From NCBI GenBank assembly GCA_029946075.1, contig JAQSDT010000052.1, forward strand, positions 1 to 8,224: a DNA stretch of 8,224 bases, written 5' to 3'. Position 1 is the first letter of the stretch, and the number at the start of each line of letters is the position of its first letter. Position numbers and translations under genes: made by a program. This document shows, in pieces, positions 1-6,966 of the stretch. The notes beneath the pieces were generated by a model, which saw only the letters and a list, made by a program, of their open reading frames with translations, ran no database searches and was not told the DNA's origin. Source of the DNA: a bacterium (GTDB taxonomy: Bacteria > Pseudomonadota > Alphaproteobacteria > Rhizobiales > Xanthobacteraceae).

Positions 1-1
1 G

Positions 2-20
2 CGCTCCACCCATCCTACGC
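2..20. repeat. Solo arm of the GGATGGGTGGAGCG intergenic repeat
   Basis: Positions 2-20 are identical over 19 bases to 3815-3833, the outer end of the right arm of the inverted repeat behind hyuA. The bases at 14-24 (CCTACGCAGAC) also match 3786-3796 in the loop of that repeat. This is therefore a partial copy of the same element just upstream of hyuB. The rest of the element, if any, lies outside the window. It leaves only about 20 bases before the hyuB start, so the hyuBA promoter is probably upstream of the window or inside the repeat. Confidence 0.8.
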
Positions 21-40
21 AGACAACAAGAACGGTATTA

Positions 41-1702
41 ATGTCCGCCAAGATCGATCCCATCACGCGCTCCGTGGTCCAGCATCGGCTCAGTTCGATC
101 GTGAAAGAGATGGGCGAGGCGATGCTTCGCACGTCTTATTCGCAAATCCTCAATTCCAGCCGCGATTTTTCGCTGGCGATCTGCGATACCGAGGCGCGGC
201 TGATCGCGCAGGCCGATCACCTGCCGGTCCATGTCGGTGCGCTGCCCTGGGCGACGCTGGCGGTCGAGGAGCGCTTCAAGGACGTCAAGCCGGGTGACGT
301 CATCCTGCTCAACGATCCCTATCATGGCGGCAGCCATCTGCCCGACGTCACCGTGTTCGTGCCGGTATTCGCCGATGGCAGGCGCCTGCTCTGGACCATC
401 GTGCGCGCGCATCAGAGCGATATCGGTGGCGGCACCCACGGTGCCTATAATCCCGCGGCCACCGAGATCTGGCAGGAAGGACTGCGGATCCCGCCGATCA
501 AGCTCTACGACCAGGGTAAGTTGCGCGACGATCTGTTCGACATGCTGGCGCTCAACGTCCGCAACCCGCGCGAATTTCGCGGCGATCTCCAGGCGATGCT
601 GGGTGCGGCGAATCTCGGCGAGCGGCGCGTCTCGAAACTGTTCAGCGAGTTCGGCGCGGTTGTCGTCGAAGCCGCGATCGAGGCGATTCTCGATGCCACC
701 GAGCAGCAGACCCGCGCCGTGGTTTCGACCTGGAAGGATGGCGTCTTTCACGGCGAGGCGTTTCTCGACGATGACGGCCACGGCCGCAGCGATATTCGGA
801 TCGCCGCCAAAGTCACCAAGAAGGGTAGCGACGTCGAGGTCGATCTGTCCGGATCCGATCCGCAATCGACCAGCTTTGTAAACTCCTCGCATGCCAACAT
901 GCAGGCGGCGGTGGCGATGGCGTTCGCCTATCTGATCGACGCGGAGATCCCGAAAAATACCGGCGCGCTGCGGCCGCTGAAGGTGATCGCAAAACAAGGC
1001 ACCATCGTCTGGGCCGACCCCGGCCGGCCGGTGACGCTGTGCACCAGCCATCCCTCCAATGAAATCGTCGAGGCTATCGTCAAGGCGCTGTCGGCCTCCT
1101 GTCCCGAACGTGCGATGGCCGGCTGGAGCCGGCGTTTTCGTATCGCGATCCAGGGCGAGGACCCGCGCACCGGAAAGAGCTTTATCTGGCATCTGTTCCA
1201 GGCGCGCCCCGGCGGCGGCGCATCGTCGGGCGGCGACGGCTGGTCGTCGATCGGAGAGTGGCACTCGGTCGGCGGGTTGAAGTTCGGCAGTCTCGAAGTC
1301 GCCGAAGTGCGCTTCCCCCTGCATTTCCGTCAGCACGAGTTTCGCCCGTATTCCGGTGGTGACGGCCAGTTCCGCGGCGGCCTCGGCGTGTCGCTCGACC
1401 TCGTGCTGGAGACGGCAAAGCCCGCCAAGGGCAACACCGCCGGCGACGGTGCGCGGCACGGCCCGTGCGGCATGCTCGGCGGCGAGGACGGCGAGCCGCA
1501 TCACTACCGGTTGCTGTCCGAAGGCCGCGAGCCGCGGGTGCTGCGCACCAAGGAAGTCGGTATCGAACTTCGTCCCGGCGATTGCCTGGAGATTCGATCC
1601 TCCGGCGGCGGCGGCTGGGGCCCGCCCGCAAAGCGAACCGCGGAGGCGCGGGAGCGCGATCGCGAGCAGGGTCTGACGGAAGCGGCGGAGCGGCACTCCT
1701 AA
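41..1702 (+). CDS. hyuB: Hydantoinase B/oxoprolinase family protein (HyuB)
   Basis: This 553-residue protein is a full-length HyuB-family subunit. With HyuA it forms cytoplasmic enzymes that open or cleave amide bonds of cyclic amides (N-methylhydantoin, 5-oxoproline, caprolactam) at the expense of ATP; relatives act in acetophenone carboxylase. Visible family motifs are NDPYHGGSHLPDV at residues 91-103, RAHQSDIGG at 122-130, GGTHGAYNP at 130-138 and the Gly-rich GGGGWGPP near the C-terminus. D42, H99, D102 and H124 fall at or next to the positions I recall as metal ligands in caprolactamase subunit B. The ATG at 41 gives the normal family N-terminus (DPITRSVVQHRLSSIVKEMG); the Shine-Dalgarno is weak (AACGG). 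The stop overlaps the hyuA start as TAATG, so the two are translationally coupled. The family is certain; the substrate is not readable from sequence. The C-terminal 25 residues are charged and low in complexity, typical of a variable tail. Confidence 0.95.
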   Translation: MSAKIDPITRSVVQHRLSSIVKEMGEAMLRTSYSQILNSSRDFSLAICDTEARLIAQADHLPVHVGALPWATLAVEERFKDVKPGDVILLNDPYHGGSHLPDVTVFVPVFADGRRLLWTIVRAHQSDIGGGTHGAYNPAATEIWQEGLRIPPIKLYDQGKLRDDLFDMLALNVRNPREFRGDLQAMLGAANLGERRVSKLFSEFGAVVVEAAIEAILDATEQQTRAVVSTWKDGVFHGEAFLDDDGHGRSDIRIAAKVTKKGSDVEVDLSGSDPQSTSFVNSSHANMQAAVAMAFAYLIDAEIPKNTGALRPLKVIAKQGTIVWADPGRPVTLCTSHPSNEIVEAIVKALSASCPERAMAGWSRRFRIAIQGEDPRTGKSFIWHLFQARPGGGASSGGDGWSSIGEWHSVGGLKFGSLEVAEVRFPLHFRQHEFRPYSGGDGQFRGGLGVSLDLVLETAKPAKGNTAGDGARHGPCGMLGGEDGEPHHYRLLSEGREPRVLRTKEVGIELRPGDCLEIRSSGGGGWGPPAKRTAEARERDREQGLTEAAERHS

Positions 1703-3747
1703 TGATGTTCAGGATAGGCGTTGACGTCGGCGGGACGTATACCGACCTGGTGGCCACGGACGAGACCGGCCGCACCATCTTTGCAAAATCGCCCTCGACA
1801 CCGGCGGATCAGTCGCTCGGCGTCATGGCGGGACTGGAAGAGCTGGCGCGAAGACTCGGCGTCACCCGCGCGGAAATGTTGTCCGCGACCGATCGTCTCG
1901 TGCACGGCACGACGGTCGCGACCAATGCGCTGCTGGAGCGCAAGGGCGCAAGGGTTGCGCTGCTGACGACCGAAGGCCACCGCGACGTCATCGAGATGCG
2001 CGAAGGCCTGAAGCCCGACCGCTACGATTTGCGTTCGCCGCCGCCGTCGCCGCTGGTGCCGCGCGATTTGCGCTTCGGCGTCAGGGAGCGCCTGCGGGCG
2101 AACGGCGAGGTATTGATCCCGCTCGATCCGGCATCGCTCGACGAAGCCATCGCCGCCATCAAGCAGGCGGGCGCGACCTCGGTCGCCATCTGCTTCCTGC
2201 ATTCCTATCTCAATCCCGCCCACGAACTCGCCGCCGTCGAGCGATTGAAGCAGGCGCTACCCGGCATCAGCGTTTCGCGCTCCAGCGATGTGCTGCCGCA
2301 GATCAAGGAATATGAGCGCGTCTCGACCACGATCGTGAACGCCTATGTCGAGCCGATCGTACGCCGCTATCTGACCAATCTCGAAACGCGGCTCACCGAA
2401 GCCGGCTTCAAGGGCAGTCTCTTCGTCGTGCTGTCGCATGGCGGCATGGCGCCGGTCGAGGAAGCGTCACGGCTCGCCGCCGGTACGGTGTTGTCGGGAC
2501 CGGCAGGCGGCATGTCCGGCGGCCGTCGCTGTTCTGACTTGATCGGCATTCCCGATCTGGTGCCGTTCGACATGGGCGGTACGTCCACTGACATTTCGCT
2601 GATCACGGGCGGGCAGGCGTCGCTGTCCGCCGACGGCTCGCTCGCCGGCCAGCGCATCGCGCTGCGCAGTCTGGATATCGCCAGCATCGCCGCGGGCGGC
2701 GGCTCGATCGCGAGCGTCGATGCCAGCCGTACGCTGCGCGTCGGACCGGAAAGCGCGGGCTCGGTGCCGGGTCCGGCGTGCTACGGCAACGGCGGAACGG
2801 CTGCGGCCGTCACCGACGCCAATGTCGTGCTCGGCTATCTCGACGCCGCGGCCTTCATGGGCGGCCAGCGCCCGCTCGATCGCGCCGCGTCGGAAGCCGC
2901 CGTCGACCGCGTCGCCGCGGCAATGGATCTGTCGCGGGTGGAAGCTGCCGCCGGCATCTACCGCATGATCAACCTCAACATGGCCGACGGTATTCGCCTG
3001 ATGACGCTGCGCCGCGGCGTCGATCCCCGAAAGTTTGCGTTGCTAAGCTTTGGCGGCGCCGCAGGTCTTCATGCAGCGGAAGTTGCGCGCGAGCTGGAGA
3101 TCAAGCGCATCATCGTGCCGACGGTGGCCTCGGTATTGTCGGCGTGGGGGATGCTGACCAGCGATCTCCGCTACGAGGTCAGCCGCACGCATTACGGCGC
3201 CGGCGCGCGCATCACGGCGGATGAAGTGCGCTCGTTGTTCGCCGGGCTGGAGCAACAGGCATCCGGCCGCCTCCGTTCATGGTTTGGCGGCAAGATCGCC
3301 ATCGAACGCTCGGCCGAGATGCGCTACGGCGAACAGATTTTTGAGATAGACGTCTCGCTCGATGGCCTCGACTGGCACGCACCCGATCTCGTCGAAAAGA
3401 TCGAGGACCGCTTTCACGCTAGGCACGAGGAACTCTACACCTACGCCTCGCGCGGCCAGGAAGTCGTGTTCGTCAACGCCCGCGTCGCCGCCGTCGGCGA
3501 GGTCGCGCGGCTGGATTCCGATGTGAAGCCCGAATCGTCGTCTGGCGCCTGCGCGCCGCGCGGCACGCGGCAGGCATTCTTCGGCGGCTGGCGCGACGTG
3601 CCGGTCTATGCGCTGGATGATCTATCGCCTAGCCATACGCTGGCTGGCCCCGCGATCATCGAGGCCGAGACGACGACGGTCGTGGTCGACACCGGCGACC
3701 GCGTGACGGTAAATGCGCTGGGCTGGCTGGATATAGCGTTGCGCTGA
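1702..3747 (+). CDS. hyuA: Hydantoinase A/oxoprolinase family protein (HyuA), ATP-dependent subunit
   Basis: This 681-residue protein is a complete HyuA-family subunit with an ASKHA (actin/Hsp70-like) nucleotide-binding fold, which activates the substrate amide with ATP for its HyuB partner. Motifs in order: VDVGGTYTDLV at 7-17 (phosphate loop), HGTTVATNALLERKG at 68-82, ERVSTTIVNAYVEP at 205-218, LSGPAGG at 264-270, FDMGGTSTDIS at 289-299 (second phosphate motif) and the C-terminal GPAIIEAETTTVV starting at 649. The open frame extends 79 codons further upstream inside hyuB, but the ATG at 1702 begins the standard family N-terminus and overlaps the hyuB stop by one base (TAATG), so it is chosen. 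A second ATG directly follows at 1705. The frame stays open to a normal C-terminus with no sign of damage. Alternatives within the family are oxoprolinase, N-methylhydantoinase, caprolactamase or a carboxylase subunit. No third, small carboxylase-type subunit gene is seen beside it, which favours hydrolysis (inference). Confidence 0.95.
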   Translation: MMFRIGVDVGGTYTDLVATDETGRTIFAKSPSTPADQSLGVMAGLEELARRLGVTRAEMLSATDRLVHGTTVATNALLERKGARVALLTTEGHRDVIEMREGLKPDRYDLRSPPPSPLVPRDLRFGVRERLRANGEVLIPLDPASLDEAIAAIKQAGATSVAICFLHSYLNPAHELAAVERLKQALPGISVSRSSDVLPQIKEYERVSTTIVNAYVEPIVRRYLTNLETRLTEAGFKGSLFVVLSHGGMAPVEEASRLAAGTVLSGPAGGMSGGRRCSDLIGIPDLVPFDMGGTSTDISLITGGQASLSADGSLAGQRIALRSLDIASIAAGGGSIASVDASRTLRVGPESAGSVPGPACYGNGGTAAAVTDANVVLGYLDAAAFMGGQRPLDRAASEAAVDRVAAAMDLSRVEAAAGIYRMINLNMADGIRLMTLRRGVDPRKFALLSFGGAAGLHAAEVARELEIKRIIVPTVASVLSAWGMLTSDLRYEVSRTHYGAGARITADEVRSLFAGLEQQASGRLRSWFGGKIAIERSAEMRYGEQIFEIDVSLDGLDWHAPDLVEKIEDRFHARHEELYTYASRGQEVVFVNARVAAVGEVARLDSDVKPESSSGACAPRGTRQAFFGGWRDVPVYALDDLSPSHTLAGPAIIEAETTTVVVDTGDRVTVNALGWLDIALR

Positions 3748-3749
3748 AT

Positions 3750-3832
3750 CGTAGGATGGGTGGAGCGAAGCGATACCCATCAATTCCTACGCAGACCCAT
3801 GATGGGTATCGCTTCGCTCCACCCATCCTACG
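3750..3832. repeat. Perfect 33-bp inverted repeat (REP/BIME-like) between convergent genes
   Basis: Arms 3750-3782 and 3800-3832 are perfect reverse complements around a 17-base loop. Each arm can also fold by itself: GATGGGT at 3755-3761 pairs with ACCCATC at 3775-3781, and the same holds in the other arm, so the element is a head-to-head pair of REP-like hairpins. The loop contains CCTACGCAGAC (3786-3796), which repeats the end of the solo copy at the window start together with its flank. It begins two bases after the hyuA stop and ends 15 bases from the stop of the convergent enolase-superfamily gene, so it could terminate transcription from both sides. No U-tract accompanies the stem, so intrinsic termination is unproven. 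Confidence 0.9.
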
Positions 3833-3847
3833 CGCTACGAAGAACGC

Positions 3848-5062
3848 TTACTTCTTCAGCCCGTAATTCAACAGCCCGCCCTTGCTCTTCGGCGGATGCG
3901 CGCGCAGGCCTTCCTCGTTGGGCTCGGTGCCCCAGCCCGGACGATCCGGCATGATTAGATGCCCGTCGACGATCTCGGGTACATGCGTGAACAGCTCGTG
4001 GTCCCACGCCAGCCGGTCGATGTCGGTTTCCATGATGCGCAGATTTGGCACTGCGGCCGAGAAATGCGCGTTCATCATGGTACATAGATGGCCGTAAAAA
4101 TTATGCGGCGCGACGTTGACCTCGAAATGCTCGGCGGCGGCGGCGATCTTCATCGATTGCCAGACGCCGTTCCACGGCGTGTCGATGATCGCGACGTCCA
4201 TCGCCTGTTCGCTGAAATAGGGCAGGAATTCGCGCAGGCCCAGCAGCGTCTCGCAGGACGAGATCGGATGCGGGCTCTGGCGGCGGATATAGCCCAGCGC
4301 CTGCGGGTTGAAGGTGTCGATCTCCACCCAGAACATGTCCATGTCCTTGATGGCCCGCAGGATCTTCAGGTACCCCTCGGTCTTGGCGTTGAAGTTCAGA
4401 TCGAGCAGCAGATCGACATCGGGCCCGGCGCCGTCGCGGATCGCTTCCAGATGCATGCAGAGGTTACGCAGCACGTTGCGATCGACGTTGATCTCGGGTT
4501 CGAAGGGTGAGCCGAAACCGGGCCGCCAGCCCATCGGCTTGCCGTCGGTGTAGACGAAGATATTCGTCTTCATCGCAGTAAAGCCCTTTTCGCGCACTTC
4601 GCGACCGATGCCCTTGACGCCGTCGAGGTCGGTGATGGCCGGCTTGAAATAATCGGGGTGATTGATGCGCCAGGTAGCGCAGTGCGACCAGTAGACGCGG
4701 ATGCGGTCGCGAACCTTGCCGCCGAGCAGTTCGTAGCAGGGCACGCCGAGCGCCTTGGCCTTGACGTCGAGCAGCGCGTTCTCGATCGCGCCGATCGCGA
4801 GCGCCACCACGCCGCCGGCGGCTGGCCGCGTCGCCGCAAACAGTTCGGCGTAGATCCGTTCATGCTGGTTGGCGTTCTTGCCGACGACGCGCGCCGACAG
4901 CCGTTCGATTGCAGCCGTGACGCCGGGCGCGCCAAAGCCTTCGTCATACTCGCTCCAGCCGACGAGGCCGTCCTCGGTCACGATCTTGACGAAGTGGTAG
5001 TTGCGCCATCCGGCGTCGCAGGCGAGCGTTTCCACGCTTCTGATGGTGGTGGCCTTTTTCAT
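3848..5062 (-). CDS. Enolase superfamily protein, mandelate racemase/muconate lactonizing enzyme family
   Basis: This 404-residue protein belongs to the mandelate racemase branch of the enolase superfamily, enzymes that abstract a proton alpha to a carboxylate (racemases and sugar-acid dehydratases). The capping domain spans roughly residues 1-125 and the TIM barrel the rest. Metal ligands are read as D221 (DLNFN), E247 (FWVEID) and E271 (SSCET). Spacings D-26-E and E-23-D294 match mandelate racemase as I remember it. D294 (AIIDTPWNG) and H320 (VAPHNFYGHL) form the Asp-His base dyad. At the usual KxK site the sequence is K165-T-N167, so the second Lys base is replaced by Asn, followed by a loop insertion (about 170-195) rich in Gly and Pro. 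One-base chemistry by His, as in acid-sugar dehydratases, is inferred. The frame is open to 5107, but ATG 5062 has AGGAAA just upstream and starts the family N-terminus (KKATTIRSVETL). It lies 80 bases behind the amidohydrolase, probably in one operon. The substrate is unknown. Confidence 0.93.
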   Translation of the reverse strand: MKKATTIRSVETLACDAGWRNYHFVKIVTEDGLVGWSEYDEGFGAPGVTAAIERLSARVVGKNANQHERIYAELFAATRPAAGGVVALAIGAIENALLDVKAKALGVPCYELLGGKVRDRIRVYWSHCATWRINHPDYFKPAITDLDGVKGIGREVREKGFTAMKTNIFVYTDGKPMGWRPGFGSPFEPEINVDRNVLRNLCMHLEAIRDGAGPDVDLLLDLNFNAKTEGYLKILRAIKDMDMFWVEIDTFNPQALGYIRRQSPHPISSCETLLGLREFLPYFSEQAMDVAIIDTPWNGVWQSMKIAAAAEHFEVNVAPHNFYGHLCTMMNAHFSAAVPNLRIMETDIDRLAWDHELFTHVPEIVDGHLIMPDRPGWGTEPNEEGLRAHPPKSKGGLLNYGLKK

Positions 5063-5070
5063 GATTTCCT
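5063..5070 (-). promoter_or_regulatory. Ribosome binding site deciding the enolase-superfamily start
   Basis: On the minus strand AGGAAATC directly precedes ATG at 5062, giving an AGGA core with short spacing. The upstream in-frame ATG at 5107 has no such signal and would add 15 residues (LSVNDNNKPGQEI and similar) not expected in the family, so 5062 is preferred. Confidence 0.65.
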
Positions 5071-5080
5071 GCCCGGGCTT

Positions 5081-5108
5081 GTTGTTGTCGTTGACCGATA
5101 ACAACAAC
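5081..5108. repeat. 8-bp perfect inverted repeat in the amidohydrolase-enolase intergenic gap
   Basis: GTTGTTGT at 5081-5088 and ACAACAAC at 5101-5108 are perfect complements around 12 bases. On the transcript they would form a modest hairpin 10 bases before the ribosome binding site of the downstream gene. It lacks the GC-rich stem and U-tract of a terminator. It could be an RNA processing or translation-control element or a chance low-complexity match. Confidence 0.4.
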
Positions 5109-5142
5109 GGATTGGCAGGGCCGTCAATCGGGCAGCGGGCCT

Positions 5143-6384
5143 CTAGGCCTGCGGCGGAAACAGCGTCGGCCTTTCCCGAGCAAAGACCTGCCGCCCGTTC
5201 TTGAAGCCCATCAGCATGTCGGGCATTTCCGCGATCGCGTTGGTGCCGCTGTCGGTGTCGAGCACGATCAGGTCCGCCGGGTTGCCCGGCGCGATGCCGT
5301 AGTCGCGTAAATTCATCAGGCGCGCCGGTAAATCCGTCACGAGATCGAGGCAGGCCTCGAACTCAGAGATACCGGCATGCGCGACGTTGGCGTAGAAGTT
5401 TGCCATCCGCAGCAGCGAGGCATCGCCGAACGGCGTGAACGGGTTGAGCACGTTGTTGGTGGCCACGGAACAGAGCACGCCGTCTTCCACGAGCTTGTGC
5501 GCCACCGTCAGTCCGCGCGGCGCGTTGTGGGTGGCGTCGCGTCCCATCAGATAGAGATCGGTCGCGGGCAGCACCGTGACGGCGACGCCCGACTTGGCGA
5601 GCCGTGCTGCCGCGGCTTTCAGTTGGTCCGGCGGCAGCGCCGACAGCTTGGTGGCGTGGCCGATGGCTACGCGGCCCTGGTAGTTGCGGCGCTCGGTCTG
5701 CCGGCAGACTTCCTCGAGATGCCACCAGGAGGGGTCGAGATCGAAGTCGAGATGCAAATCGATGTCGACGTCGAACTCATGGGCGAGGTCGAACAGCTTT
5801 TGCAGATGCGCGTTCGGGTCGGTGTCCATATAGGGGCAGCCGCCGATCGCCTCGCCGCCGTCGCGCAGCGCCGCGATCAGGAGTTCCTCGGCGCCGGGAT
5901 CGTTGGTCAGGCCTTCCTGCGGAAACACGCAGAGCGACAGGTCCAGCGCCCAGGCATAGTCGCGCTTCAGCGCCTTCACCGCCTCGAAACCGCGCAGGCC
6001 GATGCGTGGATCGATCTCCACATGGGTGCGCATCCGCGTGGTGCCGTGCACGATGGCGCGCTCGATCACCCGCGCGCCGCGCGCATAGACGTCTTCGACA
6101 GTGAAGTCGCGCTTCATGGCCGCGACGGCTGCGATCGCCTGGCTGACACTGCCGTGGTCGTGGCCGCAGCGGTCGAGCAGGCACGCCTTGTCGAGATGGA
6201 TATGGGTATCGACGAAACCGGGCAGCACCAGCCGGCCGCCGACGTCGATCTCGACGGCTTCGCAGGCAAGTTTGGGCTCGATCGCGGCGATCCGGCCGCC
6301 GGAAACCCCGATATCGACCAACTCAACCGAGGCGCGGGTCCGGGCATTGCGAAAGATCTGGTCGAAGGCGGTTTTGGCGGTCAT
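5143..6384 (-). CDS. Amidohydrolase superfamily protein, cytosine-deaminase-like, with altered active site
   Basis: This 413-residue protein aligns end to end, by eye against the remembered sequence, with E. coli cytosine deaminase CodA. Shared blocks are FVDTHIHLDKA at 57-67 (HxH metal motif, H61 and H63), MRTHVEID at 118-125, VFPQEG at 153-158 (Q156, the substrate-contacting Gln in CodA), H211 (metal ligand), GHAT at 242-245 (H243 for CodA H246) and MNLRDYGIAPGNPADLIVL near the C-terminus. Two key residues differ: CodA HCDE reads HLDF here, so general acid/base Glu217 becomes F214, and CodA GHDD reads ATNN, so metal-binding Asp313 becomes N310. A standard deaminase reaction is therefore doubtful; a different hydrolysis, or a non-catalytic role, is possible. 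The frame is open to 6492, but ATG 6384 follows AGGTG and avoids translating the operator-like region, so it is chosen. It is the first gene of a probable operon with the enolase-superfamily gene. Automatic pipelines would likely call it cytosine deaminase. Confidence 0.9.
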   Translation of the reverse strand: MTAKTAFDQIFRNARTRASVELVDIGVSGGRIAAIEPKLACEAVEIDVGGRLVLPGFVDTHIHLDKACLLDRCGHDHGSVSQAIAAVAAMKRDFTVEDVYARGARVIERAIVHGTTRMRTHVEIDPRIGLRGFEAVKALKRDYAWALDLSLCVFPQEGLTNDPGAEELLIAALRDGGEAIGGCPYMDTDPNAHLQKLFDLAHEFDVDIDLHLDFDLDPSWWHLEEVCRQTERRNYQGRVAIGHATKLSALPPDQLKAAAARLAKSGVAVTVLPATDLYLMGRDATHNAPRGLTVAHKLVEDGVLCSVATNNVLNPFTPFGDASLLRMANFYANVAHAGISEFEACLDLVTDLPARLMNLRDYGIAPGNPADLIVLDTDSGTNAIAEMPDMLMGFKNGRQVFARERPTLFPPQA

Positions 6385-6386
6385 GG

Positions 6387-6391
6387 CACCT
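6387..6391 (-). promoter_or_regulatory. Ribosome binding site deciding the amidohydrolase start
   Basis: On the minus strand AGGTG lies two bases before ATG 6384 (AGG core four bases away). The longer frame from 6492 would add 36 residues of Cys/Pro-rich sequence without similarity to the family, read through the operator repeats, so the short start is favoured. Confidence 0.55.
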
Positions 6392-6445
6392 GGCGGCTGA
6401 ACGAGTTCAGAACCTAGCGGAAGAACGCAGCCCGGGCAGCACCAG

Positions 6446-6510
6446 ATTGTGTGCAATTCGAAGGCTGAATTGTTCAAAAAATGTGCATGCAATTCGATGG
6501 TCGGATTGTA
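6446..6510. promoter_or_regulatory. Tandem operator-like repeats in the divergent control region
   Basis: Two direct copies of a 20-base element with consensus GCAATTCGWWGSYYRRAYTG sit at 6453-6472 and 6489-6508, 36 bases apart and 16 of 20 identical. The first copy holds the inverted repeat CAATTC/GAATTG. The left edge of the first (6446-6457, ATTGTGTGCAAT) has ATTG/CAAT ends, a pattern I associate with FCD-type GntR operators, and the second overlaps TGCATGCAA at 6484-6492. A third copy of the element lies upstream of the GntR gene at 7930-7949. The region is between the divergent amidohydrolase and NTF2-like genes, and a possible -10 hexamer TAGTAT (6509-6514) abuts the second copy without a convincing -35. 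Binding by the neighbouring GntR protein is inferred. Confidence 0.6.
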
Positions 6511-6524
6511 GTATCCAGCGCATC

Positions 6525-6530
6525 AGGAGA
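6525..6530 (+). promoter_or_regulatory. Strong ribosome binding site of the NTF2-like gene
   Basis: AGGAGA six bases before ATG 6537 is the best Shine-Dalgarno sequence in the window. It decides this start over the in-frame ATG at 6447. Confidence 0.8.
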
Positions 6531-6536
6531 GCCGCC

Positions 6537-6956
6537 ATGTCCGCTGCCGCCAAAGCCGATCCCAAGGGAATGTCCGATGCCGAGGTCGTCGAGGCGTATC
6601 TGACGGCGTCGATGATCCCGGATCCCGATGCGGCTTCGGCCTACATGAAGCCCGGTACCATCATCACCTTCACCGGTGGACGCGAGTTCGATCATCCGCG
6701 CGGGCCGACCGGCTTCAACGCCCGCCGCTATCGCTGGGTGAAGAAAAAGATGGACCGTTTCGACGTCTGTCCGGGCGCGGAGGAGACGATCGTTTACAGC
6801 GTCGGCACGCTCTACGGTGAATGGGTCGACGGCGCCCCGTTCGAAGGCAACCGCTATGTCGATCGCTTCGTGGTCAGGGGAGGCCAGATCGTGAAGATGG
6901 ACGTCTGGAACGACAGCGCCGAGTGGATCCTGGTGCAGCGAGGGATTGAGGCTTAG
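6537..6956 (+). CDS. Small NTF2/SnoaL-like protein
   Basis: This 139-residue protein has the length and pattern of the NTF2-like/SnoaL-like cone-shaped fold: N-terminal helices (about 13-37, DAEVVEAYLTASMIPDPDAA), then FTGGREFDHPRGPTG, and a C-terminal run of strands (YSVGTLYGEWVDG at 87-99, NRYVDRFVVRGGQIVKMDVWND at 105-126). Members include small isomerases, dehydratases, hydrolases and binding proteins; the exact activity cannot be told. Candidate pocket residues are D52, H53, D109 and D122, named only because they are polar and in conserved-looking positions. AGGAGA at 6525-6530, six bases before ATG 6537, sets the start; the frame is open upstream to 6447 but that part is operator-like DNA. 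It is transcribed away from the amidohydrolase across the shared operator region and converges with the GntR gene. No signal peptide or membrane segment is seen, so it is probably cytoplasmic. Confidence 0.85.
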   Translation: MSAAAKADPKGMSDAEVVEAYLTASMIPDPDAASAYMKPGTIITFTGGREFDHPRGPTGFNARRYRWVKKKMDRFDVCPGAEETIVYSVGTLYGEWVDGAPFEGNRYVDRFVVRGGQIVKMDVWNDSAEWILVQRGIEA

Positions 6957-6966
6957 GTTTCTGTCC

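Noticed and set aside
38..1696. Long minus-strand open frame (552 codons) opposite hyuB
   Set aside because: It is antisense to a clear HyuB protein, its Arg/Ala/Asp-rich translation shows no family pattern, and long antisense frames are usual in GC-rich genes.
1465..1701. 79-codon upstream extension of hyuA
   Set aside because: It overlaps hyuB in another frame, is Arg-rich and low in complexity, and the TAATG junction with the canonical HyuA N-terminus gives a better start.
41..3747. Acetone or acetophenone carboxylase subunits
   Set aside because: HyuA/HyuB-type subunits occur in those enzymes, but no additional small subunit gene is adjacent and the rest of the cluster looks hydrolytic; it cannot be fully excluded.
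3750..3832. Insertion sequence terminal repeats or CRISPR
   Set aside because: No transposase lies between or beside the arms, only two arms exist, and there is no array of spacers; a REP-like element explains it better.
5143..6384. Plain cytosine or creatinine deaminase call
   Set aside because: The general acid/base Glu and the metal-binding Asp of that enzyme are absent in a clear by-eye alignment.
5377..6417. Plus-strand open frame (346 codons) opposite the amidohydrolase
   Set aside because: It is antisense to a gene with convincing CodA-type motifs, has no recognisable domain, and follows the codon bias of the opposite strand.
6385..6536. Clear sigma-70 promoter pairs for the divergent genes
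   Set aside because: Only a possible -10 (TAGTAT at 6509-6514) was seen; no -35 at a suitable distance was convincing, so promoters are not listed as separate features.
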